From the NCBI RefSeq assembly GCF_003254395.2, contig NC_037638.1, forward strand, positions 5,505,001-5,569,000: a stretch of 64,000 bases of DNA, read 5' to 3'. Within the stretch, counting starts at the first letter, position 1; each line of letters begins with the position of its first letter. Positions 1-12,831 of this stretch are shown here, one piece after another. A program made the position numbers and the translations under genes. The notes beneath the pieces were generated by a model. It did no database searches. It had not been told where the DNA came from and was given only the letters and a program-made list of their open reading frames with translations. This stretch comes from Apis mellifera. Lineage: Eukaryota > Arthropoda > Insecta > Hymenoptera > Apidae.

Positions 1-150
1 GTATATATATATATGATTTTAGAATATATATATTTAGTTTAATTAATAATGATTAATTTTTAAATATATTCCAATTGCTTTTCGTTTGTAATTAATATAT
101 TAGATGTATATATGCACAATGTGATTTGATGATCACGTGGTATAAAAATT

Positions 151-190
151 TAACTTCGGGATGGATCGGGAAAATTCGGGCAGAATCGGT
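151..190. repeat. 10-bp-phased TCGG array, copy 1
   Basis: Four consecutive 10-base blocks each carry TCGG at the same place: TAACTTCGGG, ATGGATCGGG, AAAATTCGGG and CAGAATCGGT. Read on the other strand, the block order and spacers closely follow the last units of the array at 35614-35663, so the two are related in sequence as well as in period. GC content is well above the flanks. Function unknown. Confidence 0.8.
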
Positions 191-3100
191 TTATTTGAAA
201 TATTAGCGATAATTTGAATCAAATAATCAAATAATTAACATTAAAATCTATTCAAGGAGAAATAAAAATACTTTAAAAAATGATGCTCTATATTCCATTT
301 TTAATTTCCAGATTATCGGATTATAATTTTAATTCAAAAAAAAGTGATAAAATGATTCACGATTAAGCGACTCTTCATTATGCTAATGAATTTTTATCAT
401 CTATGCTTACGTCAGCAGATTGAATGTTAGAGACTGCTAAAAGCTCGAATATGTATATTAAAGTTAAAAAAGTGAATTTCATTATTTAATATTATGAAAT
501 TCTTACTGAATAATTGATTTATTAAAAAAAAATTCGAATTTATTATGTAAGAAGATTTAAAAATAGTTAAAATTCTAAACTTCTAATATTGGTTAAAATT
601 ATTAATAGAAGTTAAAATATTCAATTTTCATTTAATATCGAATTCATGATTTTAGATTTTCAAAGAATTTAGAAAAATTTTTGAAATAATTTTAACAACA
701 ATTAAAATAGGAATTAAGATATTCGAAAATAAAATTTTAATAATATTCAAAAATTGTGGATTCAAGAATAATGGAAAGTTAATTCTTTAATTTAAATTTA
801 AAAATAACTTAAAATTTATTATTATTTTATAATTAACTGAAAGATTTTATTTATTATATACAATCGTCTAAATAATTGATACAACGAAAAGAGGAAAAAG
901 AAGTAATATACTTTGATATATTGGCTATTGGAATAACTACTTTCGGATAATGAGATTTCGAAATGAAAAGATGGAAGCTGGATATAATACAGAATAAAAA
1001 AAAATGAATAGAAAGAAAAGAGTTTTTCCTTCTTTCAATTCTTTAAATTTTGCTTATTAAGTACCAAATCAGAATATTCCTCAAAGATGTAATAATTAAT
1101 AAAAGAACTTGAAATTGATGCATAAAATTGTTTATTTATTAATATATTAATAAATAAATATACTAAAAATTAATAACTACTATGCTAAAAATGTAACATA
1201 ATAAAATCTTTAATTAATTAAATAATCTTTCTTATTATCATTTATATATATATATTTCTATTATTATTCTATGCTTTTTTTAGAATAATTTTTAATTTTT
1301 AAATCATATTCATGACAAAATATTTTTCAATATCTTAAATTAATTATCAAAAGGTTTCTTCAATGAAAATAAAGTAATATCAATGAACATATTCAAAAAT
1401 AAAATTTCATTCATTCACTATCTTCTCAAGATTACTAATAATTGTTAACTCCTTAAAATAAATAGTACATTAAAATTTAAGTTTCTTCACCAACAAAGAT
1501 AGACCCTATGGGGAGAAACAACGATCGACAAAGAAACACGAAATGATAAAAGAAACACCAACAGCATTGCACTGCAGTGGTAAAACTCGAATGAAACTTT
1601 CGATTAAGTAGCATACTGTGTTTGTGAAGGAAAGAATGAAACGTACGAAACGAACGAAAAGAAAAGAAGAAGAAGAAGAAAAAAGAAAAGTCAGAAAAGA
1701 AAAGAGTTAGATCGGGGTAATTAAGACAGGAAGCAGTGTCCTCAGAGGAACGTTTATGAAACATCGCATTGCGATGCAAGGAGAATCCTTCTCTTTAAAT
1801 GAACTTGTAGGGAAGAAGAGAGGAGAAGTCTTGAGATTTGCATCCGTTTTTTCCCCTCTTCTTTTTGTTTTCTTCTTTCCTTCTTTTTAACTTTATGTAC
1901 CAACCTTTCTGCAAACAAGCATCGAGAGGTTGAAACGAAGATTTGAATCCCAAAAGGAAATCTTGAGGAACTACTTCAAGCTTTCGTGATTCCACATTTT
2001 ATGCAATCTTTTTCCTGATTTTTTTTTATTTTATTTTTCCGGTAGAAAATAATAATGGTTGGTGCTTTTATGTAAAATAAAATTACGTTTTTTTTTTCCA
2101 GAGAAATTTCAACTTTTTTAGTTTCCCCTCTTAAAAGTTAAAACACCTAATGTTTTATAATTATTTAATTCTTTTTGTTTGAGTTTTTTAATTGTTTCTT
2201 ATTATTGTTATTAATTGCAAAATATTTTTGTTAGCTTATTTAATGTAAAGAATGCAGGGATATTATTGTAGAAAAAACTATTTAAAAGTCTGTTTCTTTC
2301 AAAGTAAGTAAAATTATTTTTTTCTTTAACAACAAAGATTGTAAAAGACTTTTGGGGATTATTGTAAAAGTTGAACAACTTTAAAGTTATAATAAACATA
2401 CAACTTGTAATCCTTTCTAGAATGTTGAAAAACTTTGCTCTGAGATATTTTCAGCGTATTTCATATACTTGTAGTTTTATATACAATAGGTATTATGCAA
2501 AAATCTTAGGTTATTTTCGTAACTATTTTCATAATAACAAGCAAACATATTTGAAGAAAATGTTTCCACATATATATACATATACATATAAAAATCTAAG
2601 AAAATATAAAAGTTTAGATTTTTTTTGGAAAAATTGCAATATATATAAAGTTTCAAATTCAACTTTTGAATATAATATATAAAATTATTTTAATGAATAT
2701 CATAACCTTAAAAATGGAAATCTTTGAAATATTGAAACGAGATAGCATAAACATAATATGAATTTAAAATTAATGAATTTAGTTTTAAAAATTATTTAAT
2801 ATTAATGAAATTGAATATTAAACAAATTTTTTATTATTTTATAATAATGAAAAAAATTATGAATTAAATATTACATTTAATTTAAATTATACATATAAAT
2901 CTTACTAGAAATCTAAAAATCACTAAAAAATAAAAAATCTTTTATTAATTATCAATTATACTATAATTTATGTAATAATACTTTTGTAACAATATTTTGT
3001 ACAATATTTTTATAACAACTCTTAATTCTTTAATTAATTACAGTTTAAAAAATAATGAGAGAACATAATATAAAATATCTCTACATTTCTTCAAAAAAAA

Positions 3101-4586
3101 AAAAAAAAAAATAGTTTAATAAATTAAAAATCCAATATTTTTGAACGACTTTGTATCTATTGTATATCTTTTACCATTATTTGTCTTTAGCCATTGTTGT
3201 AGGTGGCATAGGAAGTAGAAAACTATAGCCTATAAAAAATTCAAATAAAGAGAGAGATACAATACTGCTGATCGTTTTAGAAAAGTTAGAATTCAACGTT
3301 AACGTAGTAGTTTGTTTACGTTTGGATTTTCGGGCGTTTTCGTGACAAGCACCAGAAGCCGTAAATACCAATAGGTACCGTTGAAAAGCGCCACGTCGTG
3401 TTTTTGTTGAGAACGAAACTTTGTTGGACGATTTTTATATATATATATATATATATTTCACGTCACGAACATTGTAAAAATACATGCACAGTCTACCTTG
3501 GAAAGTAATGATATCCATTTTATGACAGACTCAATCAAATCATTCATTAATATTCCTTAAATCACGATATTATAACTATATCATGAATTCCTAGTTTTTT
3601 TTATAATAATAGGTACTCAGAATGAAAAGAATAGTGAAATTGATATTACTAAATTATATTTTATAATGAGAAAATATATTTTGTTACATTGTAACCAATT
3701 TTTTTTTATTTTATAATGATATATATATATAAGAATTTCAATAATATAAATTATTTAATTTCCTTGTCACTAGATTGTAACTAGACTTCACTGATTCTTA
3801 TTTTCTCATTGGTGCTTATTTTTACTATAATTCTTATATGTACGTGTTACATGTAATTATAAATAATCAAATCCATGTGTTTAGAACTATTCATAAACGC
3901 TGAAATAAATTTGAGAGGCAATCCCAATACAGCAATACACCGATTAGTGAATTTAACCGAAAGTAACGGTTTGCCGCACTGTTACATTAATTAATCGTCT
4001 AGAAAGACACGCAACAAAAAAATCTCTATCTCATCTATCCATCGTCATTTTTCTCGTGTCCAATGTCACGATGAGAAATTATTAGACAGTTTGTAAACAA
4101 CGAAACAACGAAAATTAATTCAATGTTTATCAAACAACCGAGATAAAAATCAAGGACGAATGCGGATAAAAATGATGTAATGAAAAAAAATGCCGCATAG
4201 GGAGAGCGTAGTAAAAGGAAAGATAACGCGCGAGGACACAAACACAGGGAAAAATTAATGGAGGCTACATCTACGTCTGAAGGAATGTTAAAAAAAAAAA
4301 GAAGAAAATTAAAAAAAAAAAAAAAAAAAAACACGAATAAAATAGAGATGGTGTGTGGATAAAAAAAAATTACCTGGGATGAATAAAAATGGTGGTAGAC
4401 GGAATAAAGAAATAAAAGAAGAAATTGGCTTTGTATAAGAGAGGAGACGGGACAAATGCGTTTAAAGAGGGGAGGGGAGAGGTGAAAGAGAGAAAGAGGA
4501 ATGTGGGGAGTGGACAAAAACAGAAGGGAAGAGGGGATAGATGGAATGCATTTGCGATCCTCGGAGAGGCTTGCACAAACCTTTCT

Positions 4587-4633
4587 GGTACGCTAAATCA
4601 CCCGAACGTACCACGCGGCTTTGCATCGCGTGG
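4587..4633. promoter_or_regulatory. Two abutting inverted repeats in a GC-rich patch
   Basis: GGTACG (4587-4592) pairs perfectly with CGTACC (4607-4612). CCACGCG (4611-4617) pairs with CGCGTGG (4627-4633). The two stems share two bases, so only one can form fully at a time as RNA or cruciform. The patch is one of the few GC-rich islands in this intron. It may be a conserved regulatory element, but no function is shown. Confidence 0.4.
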
Positions 4634-6117
4634 CAAGCAGAGGAAAGAGTACGGCGTATAGAGATCGTCCTTTATATTTTATTCACATTTCATTTCACCC
4701 TGTTGTTACTAGCTGTGGGGACATCTTTCTACATTCCATCGCCACGATTATTTCGCGACGAAATTGTTTTCTCGATTTATTGTGAATTTCGTTGGCTGGC
4801 CATATATATATTTCAAACTTCAATTATCCCCTATGAAATAATACGTCCTTTCAGATTTTTCCCTAGGAATGTATACCTAGTGTTAATCGTGTTTTCCCTA
4901 GAACGAATAAAAAGTAATTTTTATGGAGGGAGAGGGTTGGAAGAAAGGCACAGAGGACAGAACAATCTTGTTAACTCGTGAATATATATATATATATATT
5001 TTGGTACATTTTTATCCTCTAGAAATATTGCTATGAAACGATATTAAAAGATTTTTACTGCTGGTCTCTGGGGTTATTGTGAATCATCTGGTGTTGGAAT
5101 AAATTAAACGTATATCACAGGAAGCAGATTCTTTTTTAACATTGGAAGTATATCAAGGAAAATTTCAATTAACAAAGATGAAAGAGGATTTTTTGTTCTT
5201 TTGAAGGAAGATAAAAACAACCAGATTGAATTGTTTTTCTTATGAATTTGAAATTGAACAGAGGCAAGATATTTGAAAATTGATTAATTAATTTTTAAAG
5301 AATTTTAAAAAATGTCTTTTTAATAACATCCAATTTCCACTTTTAAAGATTTTCAGAATAAAAGAAATGGAATTTAAGAACAGAGAACAAGAAGGCAGCA
5401 ATATGTGGGCAAGGAAGGTGCACTTAACAAGCAAAAAGAGTGCGAGGGACTTGTCGTCAATGCAGGTAGGCTGATGTTGAGGTGCACGATACTTCATTAT
5501 GCAGAAAATGCGGGAATTAATTTTACTAGAGGAATCTAACGACCTCAGAGATTTTTACCTTATCAACCAGGTTATTATGTCACTATGCCAAGAAGAGAAT
5601 GATTGAAAAATTTGAAAAGTTAAAACAAATGGAATGTTTCATCTCTTAGAAAAATAATGAAATGAAAATATTCTTTATATACATAACTTGATAATAAGAT
5701 CATAACTTCTAATTTGCTAATCAATTTGTTATTGATTAAAATTATATCATCAATAATGTCTATTCCTTTGAAACTTGTTCTTTTTTTTAAACTCTTTAGT
5801 TTTAAGAAGATAATAATATTTAATATGTACATATTGACTAAATGAATTAGATCATTAGTGCTACCAGCAATTAGTAATCAATGCTATCTCATTTATTCAA
5901 GCTATTATTATTTCATTAACTGATACATATGAAGAAAAAATTTGTTTCCATATTTTACTTACAAAATGTATTTTACAATTTAATCATGACTGAAAAAAAT
6001 GAAAAAAAATATATCTTGATTGATCTCTAAAAAGAACATTATTTTTTAAATTAGTACAGAATAATAAATTAGAATAATTATTGCTTTTCAACTATGCAAT
6101 TATATACACTCACTCAC

Positions 6118-6276
6118 CGTACATCTGTTGAATCCCATGTCTGTCGTCTTCCGGCAACTCGTAATTAGAGCTCAATCCTTGATACCAGGGATACATGAGT
6201 GCGCCAGGAACCGAGCTATGTGCCAATCCAAGTGAGTGGCCAAATTCATGCGCGGCTACTGCGAAAAGGCTGGTCC
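6118..6276 (-). CDS. Mmp2: Mmp2-like matrix metalloproteinase, catalytic-domain exon with the active-site zinc motif
   Basis: This internal exon encodes the active-site end of an M10A matrix metalloproteinase, a zinc endopeptidase that cleaves extracellular matrix and basement membrane proteins outside the cell. The minus strand reads VAAHEFGHSLGLAHSS, the HExxHxxGxxH motif with three zinc-binding histidines and the catalytic Glu. The Met-turn ALMYPWY follows, and then LPEDDRHGIQQMYG, the usual end of the catalytic domain. The exon is 159 nt, with acceptor TTTCAG and donor GTGAGT. It starts with two bases completing a Gly codon from the previous exon and leaves one base over. No key residue is missing. 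The hinge and hemopexin exons must lie beyond the left edge. The family is certain. Choosing Mmp2 over Mmp1 rests on recalled resemblance and is less certain. Mmp2 is GPI-anchored in Drosophila; anchoring cannot be judged here. Confidence 0.95.
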
Positions 6277-7965
6277 CTGAAAGCGAAGGAAATGTTTCAA
6301 ACTTCTTAGTCGACCATATCTATTTTCCTTCCAGAATTTTTCTCCAAGTTTTTTTTTTTGTTTTTTGAAAAAAGAAAATAAAGTTTCTTTTAAGCAAGCT
6401 TGAACAAACTACAACATTTTGAAGAGGAAATAAAATTCCAGGGAAAAAGAAAATAATTTGGGTACTTTTTTGAAAGGATATACCAAGTTGATGATTTATA
6501 AGTCATTTGAAATGAATATTGAAATTCTTATAGATTGTTAACTTGCAATACTGCAATTTTTTCATATTTTTATTATAAACTGTGTACAAAATTTTCTAAA
6601 TTTATTTATAATCTAAGAGTCTAAGAATGGTATGCATTTATGCCATTTTAGGAAAATTCATAAGAAACATGTTCACAGAAAATGAAGTTTGAAAAAATTA
6701 ATAAGAAACTTATTAAATAATTATATATATAAAAAAATTTTTCAAACAAAGTTCATTTTAAAAATTAATTACGTGTTACAAAACATCAAAAAGAAATTTA
6801 AAAAAATATATATATTAAATTTTCGCTAAAGATAAATAATAAAGAGATTTAATTAGAAACGATAATTGTACATTTTATTTAAATCCACGAATCCATAAAC
6901 ACAAAATAAGAGATTAATTAAATATAAACACGAAGCGGATAAGGTGAAGTAAACAATAATAATTAACATACGATAACATCAATTTGTAATAATAATTCAA
7001 ATATTAACAATATATAAATGAAAACCTAAGCCATAAATTGCGCGAGGATAAAATGAACATTAAATGTAACGAATTCGTGGAAATAATATTCAAATATTGT
7101 TATAATAAATATTGACTAATTATCGATTGATTTGTTTTAAAAAAATTATTCAAAATTCGCAATTATTTTCCAATAAAAAATTAATAATATAAATTAAATT
7201 ATATTTTATTAGGTCGTCTTAAAATAAAATTTAATCAACTTGATAATAATTTAACATTTAAAATTTTGTATATCAGAAATTTTAATTTTACATTTCTTAC
7301 ATTTAAAGATATTAGTTTCGTAATAGAATGGAAAACAAGTATAATATTTCACAATTCTTCGATATCTGGAATAATCTTTTAATCTCGACGAATATCGTAT
7401 ATATATATATATACACGAAACGTTTCTATTCGGGATATATTATTCGTGAAAGAGGAATCCTGATAATATTTACGTTTGTGACGATGGATATTAAAGTTTT
7501 CACAGGAGGCATCGAGTTCGAGGCGTTAACGTGCTTTTTCTTTTGATCTCTTTTTTTTTATCTATGTTCCGTCTCGCTTCGCATTCGGGACATTCGTTTT
7601 AAAATGTGGGTCAAAATCATAAAATTAAAGCTTGGGAGGGCCGGCGATAAAGGAAGCGTGCTCAGTTACTACGAAAGAGGGAATAAATGCGATCGTTTCC
7701 TTTCTCACGTATCACTGAAAAAAATCTACATCAATTTCTCCTCTTTTTATTCTGTTCGACTGTAACGTTGTTCTAAATAACGTTCTAGTAGTAATATCTG
7801 TCGAGATAAATTAACGTAATGTAATTTAATGTTTCGTTAAATTTATTCGAACTTCATTCGTTATATGTAAAATTTATTATCTAGAAAAAAATAATAAAAT
7901 GTATAATTTGTATAATTTATATTATTATACGTACTATATTATATTACATTTCGATTTTCTGAATA

Positions 7966-8075
7966 TCGATTATTGGTAAATTACTGATCGGTAAATACAC
8001 CATTGATCAATTAATGGTCAGACATTGGACAATCAGTAGATGCGGTCAACCGATGGTCAGTCAGTCACTCAAAAC
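7966..8075. repeat. Degenerate repeat of TGATCGGT / ATGGTCAG words
   Basis: This stretch re-uses related words (ATTGGTAAATTACTGATCGGTAA split over 7972-7995, then TTGATCA, ATGGTCAG, ATTGGACAATCAG, CGATGGTCAG) at irregular spacing. It looks like an eroded tandem repeat. It is not in 10-bp register, so it was kept apart from the CGA decamer family. Confidence 0.35.
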
Positions 8076-8805
8076 CTGTCATCAAATAGAATTATTTATA
8101 AATGAAAATATAATAGATCAAAATTAAAAATAATAAATAAAAGTTACCCAAAGTATTATTCAGAAACAATTCTGATTTCTATATTGTATTTAAATATATA
8201 ACGTAGAATGTTTCCTAACCTATAATCACCAATTTCGAAAATTTTTAAAGGAAATAGTTTTCGAAGAGATATTAAAGGCAGAAAATAAATTCTGAACTAA
8301 TTAAACCGAGTATCAGTATATTTCAGATTTTATACAGGAACTTTCTTCGAGCAATAATTATTAAAACAGAGAGGCAATGAATTTCTTCTCAATATATAAC
8401 AAATCTCATTTTCTGATTCTGAAACAATTTATGAAAAATATCAAATATGCGAAACAAATAGATAAAACAAAATTGAATCGAAACAAAGAAGTCTTTCCAA
8501 ATTATATATAAGTTGGTTTAATTTTGCGAACAGTAATAGAAATATATATAGTTTTATGTGTCTTGTGAGACTGCGCATGCTCGCAGAGTTGCCAACTTTC
8601 GAGGACTCGAGTATCGAAATAAGACCCACTCTGCCTTTGCGATAGCTAGACGAAATAAGATAGTTGAGAAAAGGATGGGTGATGTAATCAACCGGCATAG
8701 TAAGGATTACACCTGAATAGCCAATATCCGTAAACCCTCGGTATTGTCACGAATAGCGTAACGTGTTTGGCTTGAATCCCAGCTTAAAATTTTCAACTCG
8801 ACTAA

Positions 8806-8807
<2 letters not shown>

Positions 8808-8840
<33 letters not shown>
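8808..8840. repeat. (AT)n microsatellite
   Basis: An uninterrupted run of about 16 AT units within an intron. Shorter (AT)n runs occur at 3437, 4981, 7399, 19418 and 23158. Confidence 0.95.
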
Positions 8841-8842
<2 letters not shown>

Positions 8843-9260
8843 TATGTACTATTTCAATGAGATTAACTTCCCCCCTATGTTGAGACTTAACAAATTTTAA
8901 TATCAAAGAAGAGGATTTTAATATGCGTGTGTGTCAATTTAATTGAATAAAATATGGATAATACAAATTTTCTCTTCTATATACAGAAAATATAAAGGTT
9001 ATGTTTTTAAACGTAATTTCATATTTTTAAGTGATATATCCTTAATTTTTCTATGAAAAATGTTGTAATATTTAAAAAGTAAATTTAAATCTAAATTCTT
9101 TCCTAACATTAATTGAAACAATCATATTTTTAACAAACGTAAAAAAAAAGAAATTTCACGTGCACTTAACCTAACCTAATTCATTATTTCATTAAAATGT
9201 GCACGATTAATAAGTTATAAGAATTTAACTAAAAGTTATTACTAGCCTAAACTCTGAAAT

Positions 9261-9446
9261 AACGAAATAATTCTATATAATTAAAACCTAACCTAAAAAC
9301 TCAACTTACTTCGAATAAAATATTCTTCAATTTTTACAATATATAAATTATTTTTTACAATATATAAATAATTATAACGAAATATAATTAAAACCTAACC
9401 TAAAAACTCAACTTACTTCGAATAAAATATTCTTCAATTTTTACAA
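9261..9446. repeat. Local direct duplication containing CCTAACCTAA
   Basis: A segment of about 75-84 bp occurs twice in near-identical form (about 9261-9344 and 9376-9446). It includes AAAACCTAACCTAAAAACTC and the following ACTTACTTCGAATAAAATAT. A short repeat of TTTTTACAATATATAAAT lies between the copies. The CCTAA words resemble the insect telomere unit TTAGG, but only two units are present. Confidence 0.85.
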
Positions 9447-9691
9447 ACTGCAAACTGATAGATTACGTGTACTTCGCGCACGAAATCAAGATAAAATACT
9501 TGACGTATTTGAGATAAGTGATAATTCGACATTGGAAAACGTCAATTAAAAGAAGTCCATGCGAAGGCCTAAATCGTGGCATCTTCCGATGGAAGTTTCC
9601 TCGTTACGAACTTTCATCGCGTCGCACGTGATACTTCGGAATCTCGACGTTAACAGCAGCTGGCTGCAATATACCAGAGTCAAGTGCTCTT

Positions 9692-9768
9692 AATCAAAAG
9701 CCCGCTCGAGGACGAGCATGAAAATAAGTGGAATGGATTACGGTCGTCCTCGAAGGGCATTTCAGATT
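9692..9768. ncRNA. MicroRNA-precursor-like hairpin (unrecognised)
   Basis: A perfect 10-bp stem, TCGAGGACGA (9706-9715) against TCGTCCTCGA (9744-9753), encloses a 28-nt loop. The stem continues outward with GCCC/GGGC, AAA/TTT and AATC/GATT blocks separated by one- or two-base bulges, giving about 21 pairs over a 77-nt hairpin. That size and bulge pattern fit an animal pre-miRNA on either strand. I do not recognise either arm as a known family. It could instead be a regulatory inverted repeat or a tiny foldback element. Confidence 0.4.
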
Positions 9769-10730
9769 GCTCGATATGCCCGGCAAGTTTTTTGCGAACT
9801 TTAAAGTTTTTTTTTTTCTTTTTTAAAGTTCAAGTACTATTCTTCCGCACTAAATCGAAGCTTACATATTTTTACTTGATAAATAATTTTAAATGTTATT
9901 TTACAGCGGAAAGTTTTCAATAAATGAAACAAAATAAGAAAAGAAAATTTCTTGTCTGGAAATATATACGAAGTGTTGTTAATGTATGGACATCTTTGGA
10001 GGTTATGTTTGGATTTTAAAAGTTAAAACGGAAAAATTGGTATACGAAAATGTTGATTAATTATTTGTTAAATTATAGAAGCATATGAAGTTAGACTTTT
10101 GATTTTTGCTTTGGCTTCTGGAATTATTTTTTCAAAAATATCTCACGATTATTTTAACGCTTCGTAACGTATATATGTAACGTGTTTATTCGGTCGTTTG
10201 TTATATTTTCTATCAAATGCACAAACCAGAAAATTAAATCGGTTTCATCCGCAGAATATCGCGATACATTATTTTCTGATTCTTATTTATTATGTCATGA
10301 TCAGATCCATAATGGTTATTGATCATAGGTTTTTGACATACGAATTTATTCGAACAATTTAAAAATATTTCTTATACATATTATTTCAATTATAAAGAAG
10401 AAAATAAAGAAAAAAATATATTTCACGAAAAATAATAATTAGTTACGAAATACATCGAAAATCATATTTATATTTTATTAATAATGTAAAAAAGAAGAAG
10501 GAAATAGAAAAATTTAAATTTATTTTAATAATAAACGAAATAAATAAATTTGTAATCTTGCAATAAATTATAAAATAAAATTTTGAAAATTGAACGAGGA
10601 GGCAGAAATATTTCGAATCGTATTTATTTTTATTCGTCATAAAAATATGTCGGAAACACGATTATTTTGGATAGAATTTCAAATTGTTTCGTATTCAAGA
10701 TGTATTTCTGTCAAGACTATTCGAGGAGAA

Positions 10731-10850
10731 TGCTAATTTTCCAATGGATTTGCAAATCGTGATGTTCCGGCTTCTCATCGTTTGCAAACCGTCCTACGGT
10801 TCTCGACGGGATGTGTCAGCGATGAAATTAGCAATTCATAACTGACACCA
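10731..10850. promoter_or_regulatory. Cluster of nested palindromes
   Basis: A GC-richer patch of 120 bp holds several perfect inverted repeats. These are the palindrome GATTTGCAAATC (10747-10758), the palindrome GTTTGCAAAC (10780-10789), TGCTAATTT (10731-10739) with AAATTAGCA (10825-10833), ACCG/CGGT and CCGTC/GACGG around 10788-10810, and GTGTCAG (10813-10819) with CTGACAC (10842-10848). The two TTTGCAAA palindromes are centred 32 bp apart and can also pair with each other around a short loop. This density points to a regulatory module or structured RNA. Confidence 0.4.
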
Positions 10851-12688
10851 ACACTACATATTGTCTGTGAAAGGCCCCACCACCATAGTTTCTATTATTC
10901 GAATCTCGATAACAACATTAATTTTTCAATTATGCATGAACATTATCCAATAATATTTGATCAACAGAAAATATAATAAATTTATTGTGTAAAATTAAAA
11001 TTTTATCTTTCTCAAAGATACATGTAAAATGTATAACTTTAATTGAATTTTTATTCGAAAAATAATTTTTGTTAAAAAAAAAAATCTCGAAGCTAGCGTT
11101 GTTTTTTTTTTTAAAAATCTCGATTAAATTTGTTTTTTAAAAATATTTGAGAATATAAGCAAATAATTTTCCTTTCAAAAATTTATATGACAATAAATAA
11201 TCTAGCAAATACAAGATAAATATCTTTCACGATGCATGTGGACACAATGCAATGCGCGAAACAGGGATAATCAAAGTGAAGCGAGAACAAACAATTTCGT
11301 CAATGATTCTCGAGGTGAGAGTATAATTCTGAATCCAATTACATGGGAGTAAATTCATACAATTTCCTGAATGTGTTGTCCGATTACCACATCATTTAAT
11401 TACTGGTGTAAAACATTTTGAAGCTTAAGTTTGAAATATAAAGAATGTAAAATAAAAAAGCAATAAATTTTCCAATTTTATCAAATAAAAATGTTTTTTC
11501 TCAAAGCTTGATAACAATAATTCGTATCGTATTTATTAAATCATTATTCATAATCGATATTATAATTGTTAAGATTGATATCACAAGTATAAAAAAAGAA
11601 CCATGAAAGATTAATCAGAATCGATCATCTATTTCCTATATCGCGGATTATTACACGTAGTCCAATTTCGATAGGTGATTGGTGTAATTTCGATTGGCCT
11701 CGTTAATAATTCTGGCTTAGCCCTCATTCTCTGCTAGCCTTGCATAGTTCCATTAACATAATTATCCTGTTATTTACCTACGTCGTTCAATTCTCCTATT
11801 AATAGCGCTATATTATATCGAATATTTATACCATTAACTTCAAATTTTCAAAAAAATATTAAAAAATATTTGCAAGTATTGATAAATTCTGAATTTCAAT
11901 AAAAAAAAATAAATTTAGTTTAATAAAAAGCAATTATTTAGTTTATAATTTTCAAAAAATAGAACAAAAATTTGGAACAATACTTCAAGTTTTCTATAAG
12001 TGATTTTTTTTAACAAAGATTTATCGTTAAATTAATATGTTCCTAAAGTCTAGAAAACGATAAGCGATGTTATCGATCGAGAATAGCGATAAGGCATATA
12101 TGGTGGAATAGAGAAACGCTTTCTATCGTCATCCCCTTATTTCTTCTTTCGGTCACGGGGTGACCGAATTGGAAAATTGCCAAAAAGCAAGAAGGGCTCG
12201 ATTTCTCTTGCGAAAATTTCTCGGTTCACGAATCTTTTCTTTTCATCCGCGAATCCCTCTAAACTTTTCTCTTATGCCTTTCTCTCGTCACTGTTATAAA
12301 ATCCAGGTTTAAATTTCACGATTTATTGTTACCGACCGAGGATAATTCTAGAGAGATTGTATTTACTTTGATATTTGAACGAGTTTGAATCGTTAGTTTG
12401 AAATTTCATTGTTAACTTCTCGATTTCAGTTGATATTCCGAATTAAAAAGTTGTGGTTCGGATTTACGAGTTTAATAGAATATAAAAACAATATATGACA
12501 TATTTATCTTTAATTAACAATAATTTAAATTTTCTATCGTTTTCTGTTTCGAAATAATATAATTTTATTTAAAAATATAAAATTTTTATCGAAAATATTT
12601 TTATTTTATTTTAAAAATCATTTTGTACAATAATAAAGTTATTAATTATATATTAAAAGAGAAAATGTGACATATTATATTTTTTTAC

Positions 12689-12831
12689 CTTCTTCATTGT
12701 TGTCGCCCTGCAACAACCATATTTCTTCTTCATCAAAATGTACGTCTCCTCCTCGATCTCTGCCAGGAAAGAATGCGTGTGCTAGAATTTGGCCTCTGCC
12801 ATCGAATGGATATCCATCTCCATGATAACCA
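12689..12831 (-). CDS. Mmp2: Mmp2-like matrix metalloproteinase, structural Zn/Ca-binding exon
   Basis: This internal exon encodes the middle of the metalloproteinase catalytic domain. It reads GYHGDGYPFDG, LAHAFFPG and GGDVHFDEEE. The family's structural zinc is bound by the His and Asp of HGDG, the His of LAHAFF and the His of DVHFD, and the surrounding Gly/Asp residues bind calcium. All of these are present. The exon is 143 nt with acceptor CTGTTTCAG and donor GTAAAA. It completes an Arg codon from the upstream exon (CG+T) and leaves a single G that joins to GG in the 6118-6276 exon, so the three exons form one continuous frame. A longer minus-strand open frame (12675-12896) runs past both splice sites into the introns, and those extensions are not coding. 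Confidence 0.95.

Larger units (their letters stand above)
1..6117 (-). other. Intron (downstream of the active-site exon) continuing past the left edge
   Basis: No coding exon was recognised here. The DNA is mostly AT-rich with poly(A/T) runs and (AT)n tracts (3437-3456, 4981-5000). There are purine-rich stretches at 1640-1720 and 4240-4550; the 160-codon minus-strand frame over the latter is only Phe/Leu/Ser low complexity. A GC-richer patch at about 4560-4660 holds two abutting inverted repeats, listed separately. The left end contains a CGA decamer array (151-190). The hinge and hemopexin exons were looked for and not seen, so the intron probably runs off the window. Confidence 0.6.
6277..12688 (-). 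other. Metalloproteinase intron, 6.4 kb
   Basis: The intron is bounded by the donor at 12688/12687 and the acceptor at 6278/6277. It is mostly AT-rich with no supported exon. It contains an (AT)16 tract at 8808-8840, a local duplication with CCTAACCTAA at 9261-9446, and GC-richer patches at 7490-7700, 8560-8710, 9540-9780 and 10690-10870. The last two contain strong secondary structure. The patch at 8573 has CTGCGCATGCTCGC, close to the NRF-1/Ewg-type palindrome. Confidence 0.8.

Noticed and set aside
4035..4517. 160-codon minus-strand frame, the longest in the window
   Set aside because: It is translated purine-rich low-complexity DNA (long Phe/Leu/Ser runs over poly-A/GA tracts) with no domain pattern.
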